Origin: Tannerellaceae bacterium
GTDB lineage: Bacteria > Bacteroidota > Bacteroidia > Bacteroidales > Tannerellaceae
Assembly: GCA_031273385.1 (NCBI GenBank)
Contig: JAISRY010000152.1
Span: forward strand, 1 to 11,905
Reading direction: 5' to 3'
Length of the DNA: 11,905 bases
Positions 1-6,733 of this stretch are shown here, in pieces. Numbering within the stretch: position 1 is the stretch's first letter; the number at the start of each line of letters is the position of its first letter. Both the position numbers and the translations under genes were made by a program. The notes under the pieces were generated by a model. The model worked only from the letters and a program-made list of their open reading frames with translations, was not told the origin of the DNA and did no database searches.

Positions 1-211
1 CAACTTTCTTTTCATAAACACTCTTTTAATTAATAAATAAACACACTTTTTCTACATTACATGGCATTATGATTCATTGGCGCATCCATAAAGCGCCCTC
101 CGAAGAATAATGCAAAAAGACAAAAAAATGACTCACCCCCTTTAAACAGGAGCGAGCCGACGTACATATATATATAAGGTAAACTAAAACCAGATTGCGG
201 TATGCGGTTGT

Positions 212-255
<44 letters not shown>

Positions 256-563
256 GCAATAAATTGAAACACACAAGAAAAGGGTGTTAAAAAAGGCTTT
301 TAATCCAGCCGGAAATGCTATGTCAAGACCTGTTTTCACTGTTATAGAAATAATCAGTTAGTATATCTACGCACAAATATAAAAACAAATTATTAATATT
401 ATACACTATTTACTGTCTTTTTTCTACGAAGAATAAAAAAAGTAAAACAAAAGGGCTGCATATGCCCCAGAAGTCGATTTTCAATTCAAATTATCGTTCT
501 TCATTGATGCCCGAAAAGCATAATTCCCATAAGAGCCCACCCAAAAACCCTGAAGCCCTTTCT

Positions 564-587
564 CATAACGACGACGAATCATAATCG
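564..587 (-). repeat. Partial inverted copy of the dispersed repeat tail
   Basis: This 24-bp stretch, read on the minus strand, matches the tail of the repeat copy at 11751-11774 with one mismatch (shared core CGATTATGATTCGTCGTC). It marks the left edge of the repeat cluster and shows that the family occurs in both orientations. Confidence 0.7.
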
Positions 588-610
588 CACGAAAATCAAC
601 GTCTAGCGCC

Positions 611-701
611 CGTCATTGCGAGTACCCAATAAACCAGGTTTATCAAAAAGGAAAATGACGGCGATTGCTTGATTTCCAGACGATTATAATTAAGTGGTAC
701 C
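611..701. repeat. Dispersed palindromic repeat, copy A
   Basis: The first 50 bp (611-660) form a compact element. It starts with CGTCATT and ends with the reverse complement AATGACG, with a near-perfect palindrome in the middle (ATAAACC-A-GGTTTAT, 629-643). About 40 bp of a conserved tail follow (GATTTCCAGACGATTATAA). Two further copies with the same plan lie at 11595-11680 and 11681-11764. No open frame or transposase is attached, so this looks like a non-autonomous REP/MITE-like element. Confidence 0.8.
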
Positions 702-784
702 CGTCATTGCGAACGCAGTGAAGCAATCCCGAGGTGGGACACACAGACGCACTTCTGGATTGCTTCACTGCGTTCGCAATGACG
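702..784. repeat. REP-like hairpin 1 (28-bp perfect inverted repeat)
   Basis: Arms 702-729 and 757-784 are perfect reverse complements (the + arm begins CGTCATTGCGAACGCAGTGA), separated by a 27-nt spacer. As RNA or single-stranded DNA this would fold into a very stable stem. The outer CGTCATT/AATGACG ends match those of the neighbouring 50-bp element, so the two may be variants of one family. The motif resembles intergenic repeats of the CGTCATTGCGA type that I recall as widespread in bacterial genomes. Confidence 0.9.
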
Positions 785-818
785 GGTACTATTTGATTTT
801 CAGACAATTGTAATTCGT

Positions 819-899
819 CGTCATTATAAACGAAGTGAAGCAATCCAGGAGGTGTGTATGTTTCGCCCTCTGAATTGCTTCACTGCGTTCGCAATGACG
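819..899. repeat. REP-like hairpin 2 (imperfect copy)
   Basis: This is a second, diverged pair of the same arms: 819-846 (+ orientation, with GTCATTATAAACGAAGTGAA in place of the canonical arm) and 872-899 (inverted; one mismatch to the 757-784 arm), with a 25-nt spacer. It is joined to hairpin 1 by a tail module (about 794-818) like the one following copy A. The 611-899 block is therefore a tandem, BIME-like array. Confidence 0.85.
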
Positions 900-926
900 G
901 GATAATCAAGGGTTTAGCCGGACGAA

Positions 927-1052
927 AAATAGCTCCAGACCCGTTTAAATTTGCTCCCGTCCGAAAAAAAATAGCTCCCGTCCCATTTCAAATTGCTCCC
1001 GACCTATTTCAAATTGCTCCCGTCCCATTTTTAATAGCTTCCATCCTAATAA
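927..1052. repeat. Six 21-bp tandem repeats
   Basis: Units begin at 927, 948, 969, 990, 1011 and 1032. Their common core is GCTCCCGTCCCATTTC or GCTCCCGACCTATTTC; the last unit is the most diverged. Because 21 bp is seven codons, one plus-strand frame reads as a heptapeptide repeat (like QIAPVPF) and the minus strand reads as GREQFEI-type heptads. Neither has a plausible start context or a known domain, so I treat it as non-coding. The 12-bp core TTGCTCCCGACC (993-1004) recurs exactly at 11503-11514. Confidence 0.85.
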
Positions 1053-1537
1053 AGTTATAGCTAATTCGGCTGTTTTACAGAAGAGAAGAAGCTTAAAAGT
1101 GTACAGAAGTAATCGGTTTACAACGGTAACGGCGCATATTTGCTCCTTATTGATATACAAATGTAACCGGATTTGTATTGAATTGCTCGTGTTACACTTG
1201 TATACAGGTCTGTTTGTATAGATATGTCATGGGAATCTATATTAAATGGGAATAACGCCAATATTGCTTATAATAGGACTAAACCCAGGTGATTAGCCAG
1301 CGATTACAAATAAAAGCTTTAGGAATATATGCGGGTTAGGTATACATTTGTAACAAGACCGGTGGGAATACGCTTTATATTAAGCAATAATACGCTAATA
1401 AACAGGAAAATGGTCGTTATACGGGAAGTATTTCTTCTACTGTATCAACCTGGTTTATTTTGCTTGTTTATGAATGTGTATTTCTCGTTCGCCGGCGGCG
1501 ATTACATTTGTGTCAATTTATTTTTATATCAGTAAAC

Positions 1538-1567
1538 TTGATTATTGGAGAAATGTGTTTATATTTG
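1538..1567 (+). promoter_or_regulatory. Predicted Bacteroidales promoter for the XRE regulator
   Basis: TTG (1538-1540), a 19-nt spacer and TATATTTG (1560-1567) match the Bacteroidota sigma-ABfr consensus (TTTG, 19-21 nt, TAnnTTTG). Transcription would begin a few bases after 1567, leaving a leader of roughly 25 nt. This placement supports translation from the ATG at 1600 and not from the upstream in-frame ATG at 1474, which would lie outside the transcript. Confidence 0.6.
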
Positions 1568-1599
1568 TAGCAGCTTGTTTTATCATTATATTTAGTCGT

Positions 1600-2049
1600 A
1601 TGAAAGATCGTATTTTAAAAGTTATGGAGCATGAAGCGATGAATCCTGCCAAGTTTGCTGAAACGATCGGCATCCAGCGGTCTGCTATGTCCCATATTAT
1701 TTCGGGGAGGAATAATCCAAGCCTGGATGTGGTTATGAAGATACTGGAGCGGTTTACTTATGTGGATTCCGATTGGTTGCTTTCCGGTAAAGGGGAAATG
1801 CTTCGTGACGGCAGCACAGCGGCGCCCGATTTGTTCTCAAAAACGCCCATAAATCCGCCCAGGGTACAGGTCGTTCCCGAATATCGCAGGGAAAAGGGGG
1901 TTGAGAGCCCCAGAATGGATACTAAACAGACTGAAAATGATTCGGTTATCAGGGTAAAAACCGAGTCTAAGAATGTGACCAAAATTATGATCTTTTACTC
2001 GGATAATACCTACGACACCTTTATTTCCGAAAAAAACAGGAAAGAGTAG
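1600..2049 (+). CDS. XRE-family helix-turn-helix transcriptional regulator
   Basis: A 149-residue predicted DNA-binding protein. Residues 15-41 form a Cro/CI-type helix-turn-helix (KFAETIGIQRSAMSHIISGR, then NNPSLD), followed by an ERFTYVDSDWLLSGKGEM segment characteristic of a small Bacteroidales regulator group. The middle (about 70-115) is Pro-rich and polar, probably a linker. A short conserved-looking C-terminal segment (about 120-146, KIMIFYSDNTYDTF) closes it. I chose the ATG at 1600 because family members begin with MK-R-I, the upstream in-frame extension is hydrophobic and unlike the family, and a good promoter sits just upstream. The gene precedes pyrK by 69 nt in the same direction. 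Its target is unknown: autoregulation is plausible, but control of pyrKD cannot be claimed because pyrK appears to have its own -7 element. Confidence 0.85.
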   Translation: MKDRILKVMEHEAMNPAKFAETIGIQRSAMSHIISGRNNPSLDVVMKILERFTYVDSDWLLSGKGEMLRDGSTAAPDLFSKTPINPPRVQVVPEYRREKGVESPRMDTKQTENDSVIRVKTESKNVTKIMIFYSDNTYDTFISEKNRKE

Positions 2050-2082
2050 CGGTAAAGCGAGGGATACACCAGCCGAATCGTT

Positions 2083-2090
2083 TATCTTTG
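2083..2090 (+). promoter_or_regulatory. Candidate -7 element upstream of pyrK
   Basis: TATCTTTG, followed by C, is a classic Bacteroidales -7 box 28 nt before the pyrK start. I see no matching TTTG at the -33 position, so the promoter is either weak, activated, or only a secondary start within a transcript coming from the XRE gene. Confidence 0.5.
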
Positions 2091-2118
2091 CATCTTATAT
2101 AAGAGTCGTTATAAAAGT

Positions 2119-2901
2119 ATGAAGAAGTATGTGTTACAGATGAGGGTGACGGAAAACAACCTCCTTCACGAAAATTACTGCCTGCTTAAACTCACGTCGG
2201 ACGATACGTTGCCGGATATGCTTCCCGGGCAATTCGTTGAAGTTTTGGTGGATCAATCCCCTACGACGTTTCTTCGCCGCCCGCTTTCCATCCATTATGT
2301 GGACAGAGGGAGGAATGAGCTGTGGCTGCTGATCCAATTCGTTGGGGAGGGCACGCGAAGCCTGGGGAGATACCGCGTGGGCGATCCGGTAAATGTCATA
2401 GCGCCGCTGGGCAACGGCTTTACGGTTCCCGATGGGCTTTCCGACCGGCAGAAATTGCTCTTGGTGGGCGGTGGAGCGGGCGTTGCCCCGATGCTGTTTC
2501 TCGGCGCATACCTGAAAGAAAGGGGGGGCGAACCGCTGTTTTTGTTGGGCGCGCGGTCGGGAAAGGAGCTGATACAGTTGGACGACTTCCGGAGAACGGG
2601 GAAAACATACGTCACGACGGAAGATCACTCTTCCGGCGAAAAGGGGTATGTGACAGACCATTCCATACTGAAGACGACCCGTTTCGACCGGATTTACGCC
2701 TGCGGCCCCAAGCCCATGATGGAAGCCGTGGCACGCTATGCCGCCTCTGCGTCCGTCCCGTGCGAAGTATCCCTGGAGAATACCATGGCTTGCGGGATCG
2801 GCGCCTGTTTATGTTGTGTCGAAGATACAAAAGAGGGACATCTATGCGTATGCACAGACGGACCGGTATTCAATATAGAAAGATTAAGATGGCTGAATTA
2901 A
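2119..2901 (+). CDS. pyrK: Dihydroorotate dehydrogenase B, electron transfer subunit (PyrK)
   Basis: At 260 residues it has the normal PyrK length. It carries electrons from the FMN of PyrD through a [2Fe-2S] cluster and FAD to NAD+, in the fourth step of de novo pyrimidine synthesis in the cytoplasm. Domains in order: an FAD-binding barrel with RRPLSI at 53-58; an NAD-binding ferredoxin-reductase fold with GGGAGVAP at 117-124 and CGPKPMM at 195-201; and a C-terminal cluster domain with [11 protein letters not shown] at 223-233. The likely iron-sulfur ligands are Cys225, Cys230, Cys233 and Cys245, the last one just before the conserved TDGPVFNI. All key motifs are intact. The start is supported by the family-typical MKKY opening. 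The last 13 nt overlap the start of pyrD, consistent with coupled translation of the two subunits. Confidence 0.95.
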   Translation: MKKYVLQMRVTENNLLHENYCLLKLTSDDTLPDMLPGQFVEVLVDQSPTTFLRRPLSIHYVDRGRNELWLLIQFVGEGTRSLGRYRVGDPVNVIAPLGNGFTVPDGLSDRQKLLLVGGGAGVAPMLFLGAYLKERGGEPLFLLGARSGKELIQLDDFRRTGKTYVTTEDHSSGEKGYVTDHSILKTTRFDRIYACGPKPMMEAVARYAASASVPCEVSLENTMACGIGACLCCVEDTKEGHLCVCTDGPVFNIERLRWLN

Positions 2902-3800
2902 AGGTACAGATAAAAAATTTGTCGCTGAAGAACCCCGTCATGACGGCTTCGGGGACGTTCGGATACGGCGTTGAGTATGCCGACTTTATGGACATCGAAC
3001 GGTTGGGGGGCGTCATCGTAAAAGGGACGACGTCCGAACACCGCGAGGGGAATCCTTACCCCCGGATGGCGGAAACGGCGGCGGGCATGTTGAATGCCGT
3101 AGGGCTTCAGAACAAAGGGGTCGACTATTTTATCGACACGATATATCCCCGTATCCGGGCGTATGCGACAGAGATGATCGTCAATGTCAGCGGTTCGTCT
3201 ATCGAATCGTATGTGGAATGTGCGGGGAAGATTGCCGGATTGGAACGGATACGGGCGATCGAGCTGAACATCTCGTGCCCGAACGTCAAGCAGGGCGGCA
3301 TGGCCTTTGGCGTGACATGTTCGGGCGCTGCCGAAGTGGTGCGGGCCGTCAGGCGGGTATATCCCAAAACATTGATCGTGAAGCTCTCTCCCAACGTGAC
3401 CGATATCGCCGAGATAGCGAAAGCGGTGGAAGCGGAGGGCGCCGACTCCGTATCGCTCATCAATACATTGCTCGGCATGGCCATCGACGCGGAACGGCGC
3501 AGGCCGAAACTGTCGACTATAACGGGCGGCCTCTCCGGGCCGTGCGTCAAACCGGTCGCCCTCCGTATGGTATGGCAAACCTATCGGGCGGTGCGTATTC
3601 CGGTGATCGGGCTGGGGGGGATTTCGACTTGGGAAGATGCCGTCGAGTTTATGCTCGCCGGAGCTACCGCTATACAGGTCGGTACGCAGAACTTCATCGA
3701 TCCTGCGGCTTCGGTAAAGATCATCGACGGCCTGAACGACTATTGCGACAGGCACGGATACCGCTCGGTCGGCGAACTGACCGGCGCCTTAGCGCTTTAA
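2889..3800 (+). CDS. pyrD: Dihydroorotate dehydrogenase B, catalytic subunit (PyrD, class 1B)
   Basis: A 303-residue TIM-barrel flavoenzyme that oxidises dihydroorotate to orotate using FMN, in a heterotetramer with PyrK. Visible motifs: [13 protein letters not shown] at 15-27; VKGTT at 44-48 (FMN-contacting Lys45); NAVGLQN at 69-75 (substrate side); NISCPN at 127-132 with the class 1 catalytic base Cys130; KLSPN at 165-169; NTLLGMAID at 192-200; and the phosphate-binding GGLSGP (213-218) and GLGGIS (241-246). The Cys base and the adjacent pyrK place it in class 1B, not the quinone-linked class 2, which uses Ser. The ATG at 2889 lies inside the end of pyrK and gives the family start [11 protein letters not shown]. 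Only 4 nt separate its stop from the end of the convergent Dabb gene. Confidence 0.96.
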   Translation: MAELKVQIKNLSLKNPVMTASGTFGYGVEYADFMDIERLGGVIVKGTTSEHREGNPYPRMAETAAGMLNAVGLQNKGVDYFIDTIYPRIRAYATEMIVNVSGSSIESYVECAGKIAGLERIRAIELNISCPNVKQGGMAFGVTCSGAAEVVRAVRRVYPKTLIVKLSPNVTDIAEIAKAVEAEGADSVSLINTLLGMAIDAERRRPKLSTITGGLSGPCVKPVALRMVWQTYRAVRIPVIGLGGISTWEDAVEFMLAGATAIQVGTQNFIDPAASVKIIDGLNDYCDRHGYRSVGELTGALAL

Positions 3801-3804
3801 ACCG

Positions 3805-4119
3805 TTAGTCTTCCGCCTCTACCTCGTAGTCGACGCAGGCTCTGTCGGCTTTGACGGGTGCGATGAGGTGTTGGGCGACAGCGACGTGGGCGGGATGGTT
3901 GGCGTAGAGGGCGACATCTTCCAGGGAGCGGAGTTCGGTAGTCAGGATAAGGTCCCACGTTTCGGCGGGATTCACGTTGACGTCTACCCGGATGGCCTGC
4001 AACACCTCTACCTGGCCGATCAAGGCCTCCAGGTGCGTTTTGATTTCCTGCATTTTATCCCTTTTTTCAGTCTGTGACGCAAACTCTTTCAGTTTGAACA
4101 TAACGATATGCCTAATCAT
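3805..4119 (-). CDS. Stress-responsive A/B barrel (Dabb) domain protein
   Basis: A 104-residue protein consisting of a single Dabb domain (dimeric alpha+beta barrel). It starts with the typical MIRHIVMFKLKEF strand bearing the conserved His4, continues through a charged helix (about 16-34), and ends with the family-like block LYANHPAHVAVAQHLIAPVKADRACVDYEV split over 72-101. Members include plant stress proteins and the small polyketide cyclase olivetolic acid cyclase, but most bacterial ones have no proven role, so I assign no reaction. It is the last gene of the minus-strand operon, 18 nt after serB. Its stop lies 4 nt from the stop of convergent pyrD, and no hairpin terminator fits between them. 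Confidence 0.85.
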   Translation of the reverse strand: MIRHIVMFKLKEFASQTEKRDKMQEIKTHLEALIGQVEVLQAIRVDVNVNPAETWDLILTTELRSLEDVALYANHPAHVAVAQHLIAPVKADRACVDYEVEAED

Positions 4120-4137
4120 TGTAATGCGTTTTTCCGG

Positions 4138-5367
4138 TTATATTTTTTCATCCATATACGAATCCTTGTAGCCCAGAAAGTAGAGGATACCGTCCAGCCC
4201 GATGGTGGAGATCGACTGTTTGGCGGTCGCTTTTACCTTAGGTTTGGCGTGGAAAGCGATACCCAGGCCGGCTATACTGATCATGGGCAGGTCGTTGGCG
4301 CCGTCGCCTACCGCTACCGTTTGCCGGATATCCACGTTTTCTACCTGCGCAATCAAACGAAGCAGCTCCGCTTTCCGCTTACCGTCGACAATGTCGCCGA
4401 TGTATTCGCCCGTCAGCTTACCGTCGACCACTTCCAACTCATTGGCATAGACATAGTCGATGGCGTATTTTTGTTTCAGGTAATTGCCGAAATAGGTGAA
4501 TCCGCCCGATAAAATGGCGATTTTGAATCCTACCTGCTTCAGTATGCGCATCAGGCGGTCGACACCCTCGGTGATCGGCAGGCTTTCGGCGATTTGTTGG
4601 AGGACGGAGACATCCAGCCCTTTCAGCAACGCGCACCGTTCGCGGAAGCTCTCCGCAAAATCAATCTCCCCCCGCATGGCGGCTTCCGTGATCGCCCTCA
4701 CCTTTTCTCCCACGCCGGCACGTTCGGCCAACTCGTCGATCACTTCGGTATTGATCAGCGTCGAATCCATATCGAAACAGATCAGGCGCCGCATACGCCT
4801 GTACATGCTGTCTTCCTGAAAAGAGATATCCACCTCCAGGGCGGAGGAGAGTTCCAGAAAGGCCAACTGCATCAGCTTCTTGTCTTTGGGCGTTCCGCGG
4901 ACGGAAAATTCTACGCTGGCTTTGGGCGTTCGCTCGTTTTCATCAAGGGGGATACGGCCGGTAAGCCGCCGGATATCGTCGATGTTCATCCCCTGGTCGG
5001 CCACGATACGGGAAACGCCGGCGATCTGCTTCGCGGTGAGTTTCCGTCCCAAGAGGGTGATAATGTAGCGGTTCTTCCCCTGCATACCGACCCATTCGCT
5101 GTACGCCTCTTCCGAAATGGGATTGAAGCGGATCGCGACATCCAGCTCATAGCTCTTGAAGAGCAACTCTTTCATAATATCCCCCGAATCGCCGTCCGTA
5201 CTCTGGAACAGGATACCGAGCGACAGGTTGTTATGGATATCGGACTGCCCGATATCCAGGATAACGGCATTTCGTTTCGCCAGTATTTCAGTCAGGACGG
5301 CCGTCACGCCGGGACGATCCGTCCCGCTGATATTCATAAAGATAATCTCGTTCTTTTGCAACATCAT
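4138..5367 (-). CDS. serB: Phosphoserine phosphatase with N-terminal ACT domains (SerB)
   Basis: A 409-residue enzyme predicted to hydrolyse O-phosphoserine to L-serine, the last step of the phosphorylated serine pathway. Residues 1 to about 185 look like two tandem ACT-like domains (first starting IIFMNISGTDRPGVTAVL at 8-25, second around 100-182), likely a serine-sensing or dimerising part. The HAD phosphatase follows. Motif I is FDMDST (198-203, nucleophile Asp199 and acid/base Asp201), motif II is SGG (287-289), motif III is Lys330 in DGKRKAE, and motif IV is GDGANDLPM (354-362). All catalytic residues are present. Length matches the ACT-containing SerB type. Two ATGs are adjacent (5367 and 5364) and either could start. 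It lies 12 nt after rseP and 18 nt before the Dabb gene, so it is probably co-transcribed. Confidence 0.95.
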   Translation of the reverse strand: MMLQKNEIIFMNISGTDRPGVTAVLTEILAKRNAVILDIGQSDIHNNLSLGILFQSTDGDSGDIMKELLFKSYELDVAIRFNPISEEAYSEWVGMQGKNRYIITLLGRKLTAKQIAGVSRIVADQGMNIDDIRRLTGRIPLDENERTPKASVEFSVRGTPKDKKLMQLAFLELSSALEVDISFQEDSMYRRMRRLICFDMDSTLINTEVIDELAERAGVGEKVRAITEAAMRGEIDFAESFRERCALLKGLDVSVLQQIAESLPITEGVDRLMRILKQVGFKIAILSGGFTYFGNYLKQKYAIDYVYANELEVVDGKLTGEYIGDIVDGKRKAELLRLIAQVENVDIRQTVAVGDGANDLPMISIAGLGIAFHAKPKVKATAKQSISTIGLDGILYFLGYKDSYMDEKI

Positions 5368-5379
5368 TACACGAAAAGT

Positions 5380-6705
5380 TTATTTGAATAGATACCTGAA
5401 CAGATCATTCCCGTTGGCATACAGCAAGAGGGCGATCAGCAGCAACATACCTCCAATCTGCGCATATTCGAGGAACTTGTCGCTGGGCCGGCGGCGGGCG
5501 ACGACTTCATACAGCAGGAACATGACGTGCCCCCCGTCCAGTGCGGGGATAGGCAGGATATTCATAAAGGCCAGGATAATGGAAAGAAAAGCCGACGTCA
5601 TCCAGAACGACCGCCAATCCCACGCGGAGGGGAAAAGACTCGCAATGGCGGCAAACCCGCCGAGGCTGGACGCCCCCTCTTTGGTAAAGACATACTTCAT
5701 ATCGCTCACGTAGCCTTTCAGCGTATTGATGCCCAGGCGGATACCGGCGGGAAAGGATTGGAAGAAGTTGTAGGTCAGCGTGACGGTGGGATAGATCTCT
5801 TTCGGCGACAGGGTATAGACACCCATATTCCCAGCCGTATCCAGCCGGAAAGTCAGGGACTGCTCCACGCCTGAACGGTAGAAACCGACGGTGACGTCCT
5901 GGTTTTTCTTTTCAACAAGCAGTGCACGGGCATCATAAAGCGTCTCGGTGGCGACGCCGTCGACAGAAACGATACTGTCCCCGGGTCGTATCCCCGCCAG
6001 GGCGGCAGGCGAATCTTCCCCGGAAAGCTCCTTTACGACCATGGGAAAGCGCTCCCCGGCAAAGCCTTTCCTGTCGCGCATCACCCGTTGCATCATATCG
6101 TCGGGGATAGGGATCACGGTTTCCACGCCCTGGCGAAGCACCGTCACCGCCCCGGCATTCATCACCGCACGCATGGCGTCCATATTGAGCCGTTCAAGCG
6201 CCGTATCGTCCGCCTTTAACAGGATGTCGCCATCCTCGAAACCGACCTGGTGGAACGTTTCGCTATAATCCATCCCCATCTTTACGTTTTTCAGCGGCAA
6301 GTAGGTATCTCCCCACGCGCACAGGATCATCGAGTAGATAAACAGCGCCAGCAGGAAATTAAACAAGACGCCGCCAATCATGATCAGCAGCCGCTGACGG
6401 GCGGGCTTGGAGCGAAATTCGTACGGTTGGGGGGGATTGGCCATCTGTTTCGTGTCCATACTTTCGTCGATCATGCCGGCGATTTTGCAATACCCGCCCA
6501 GCGGGAGCCACCCTATGCCATATTCCGTGTCACTGTTCTTGGGTTTAAACCTGAAAAGCCGGAATCCGGCGTCGAAGAAGAGGTAGAATTTATCCACCCT
6601 TACCTTAAACAAGCGGGCAAAAAGGAAATGCCCCAACTCATGAACCAGCACCAACAGCGATAAACTCAATATAAATTGCAATGCTTTAATCAAAATTGTC
6701 TCCAT
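5380..6705 (-). CDS. rseP: RIP (site-2) intramembrane zinc metalloprotease, RseP family
   Basis: A 441-residue inner-membrane protease that cleaves substrates within the membrane. The zinc site is complete: HELGH at 22-26 in the first membrane segment and NILPIPALDGGH at 382-393, with Asp390 as third ligand. Membrane segments lie near 7-31, 107-131, 368-396 and 416-432. The region between holds PDZ-type sequence; the clearest PDZ is about 226-290 (SPAALAGIRPGDSIVSVDG), and a more degenerate one precedes it around 145-200. In E. coli RseP releases sigma-E by cutting RseA and clears signal peptides; the substrate in Bacteroidales cannot be read from this window. Length agrees with the family. 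It sits between dxr (28 nt) and serB (12 nt); the dxr-rseP neighbourhood, here without cdsA or bamA, recurs in many bacteria. Confidence 0.95.
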   Translation of the reverse strand: METILIKALQFILSLSLLVLVHELGHFLFARLFKVRVDKFYLFFDAGFRLFRFKPKNSDTEYGIGWLPLGGYCKIAGMIDESMDTKQMANPPQPYEFRSKPARQRLLIMIGGVLFNFLLALFIYSMILCAWGDTYLPLKNVKMGMDYSETFHQVGFEDGDILLKADDTALERLNMDAMRAVMNAGAVTVLRQGVETVIPIPDDMMQRVMRDRKGFAGERFPMVVKELSGEDSPAALAGIRPGDSIVSVDGVATETLYDARALLVEKKNQDVTVGFYRSGVEQSLTFRLDTAGNMGVYTLSPKEIYPTVTLTYNFFQSFPAGIRLGINTLKGYVSDMKYVFTKEGASSLGGFAAIASLFPSAWDWRSFWMTSAFLSIILAFMNILPIPALDGGHVMFLLYEVVARRRPSDKFLEYAQIGGMLLLIALLLYANGNDLFRYLFK

Positions 6706-6733
6706 CTGTTTTCTTTATCTGTTATTATATGGG

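Noticed and set aside
453..467. Possible minus-strand intrinsic terminator (GGGC/GCCC stem followed by TTTTGTTTT)
   Set aside because: The stem is only four base pairs and no minus-strand gene lies upstream of it for more than 3 kb.
854..1060. Plus-strand 68-codon frame with heptapeptide repeats
   Set aside because: It starts inside a REP-like hairpin arm and then runs through the 21-bp tandem array; no promoter, no family resemblance. Kept as a repeat, with the coding question raised as a finding.
1474..1599. N-terminal 42-residue hydrophobic extension of the XRE regulator
   Set aside because: It would look like a membrane segment, but it is unlike the family and lies upstream of the best promoter (1538-1567); the ATG at 1600 is the better start.
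2322..2888. Long N-terminal extension of PyrD in frame with the gene
   Set aside because: The frame is open only because it shadows pyrK; its translation is Arg/Gly-rich with no domain, and PyrD homology begins at 2889.
4594..5391. Long plus-strand frames opposite serB, rseP, dxr and murA
   Set aside because: These are antisense shadows of well-supported genes with intact catalytic motifs; none resembles a known protein.
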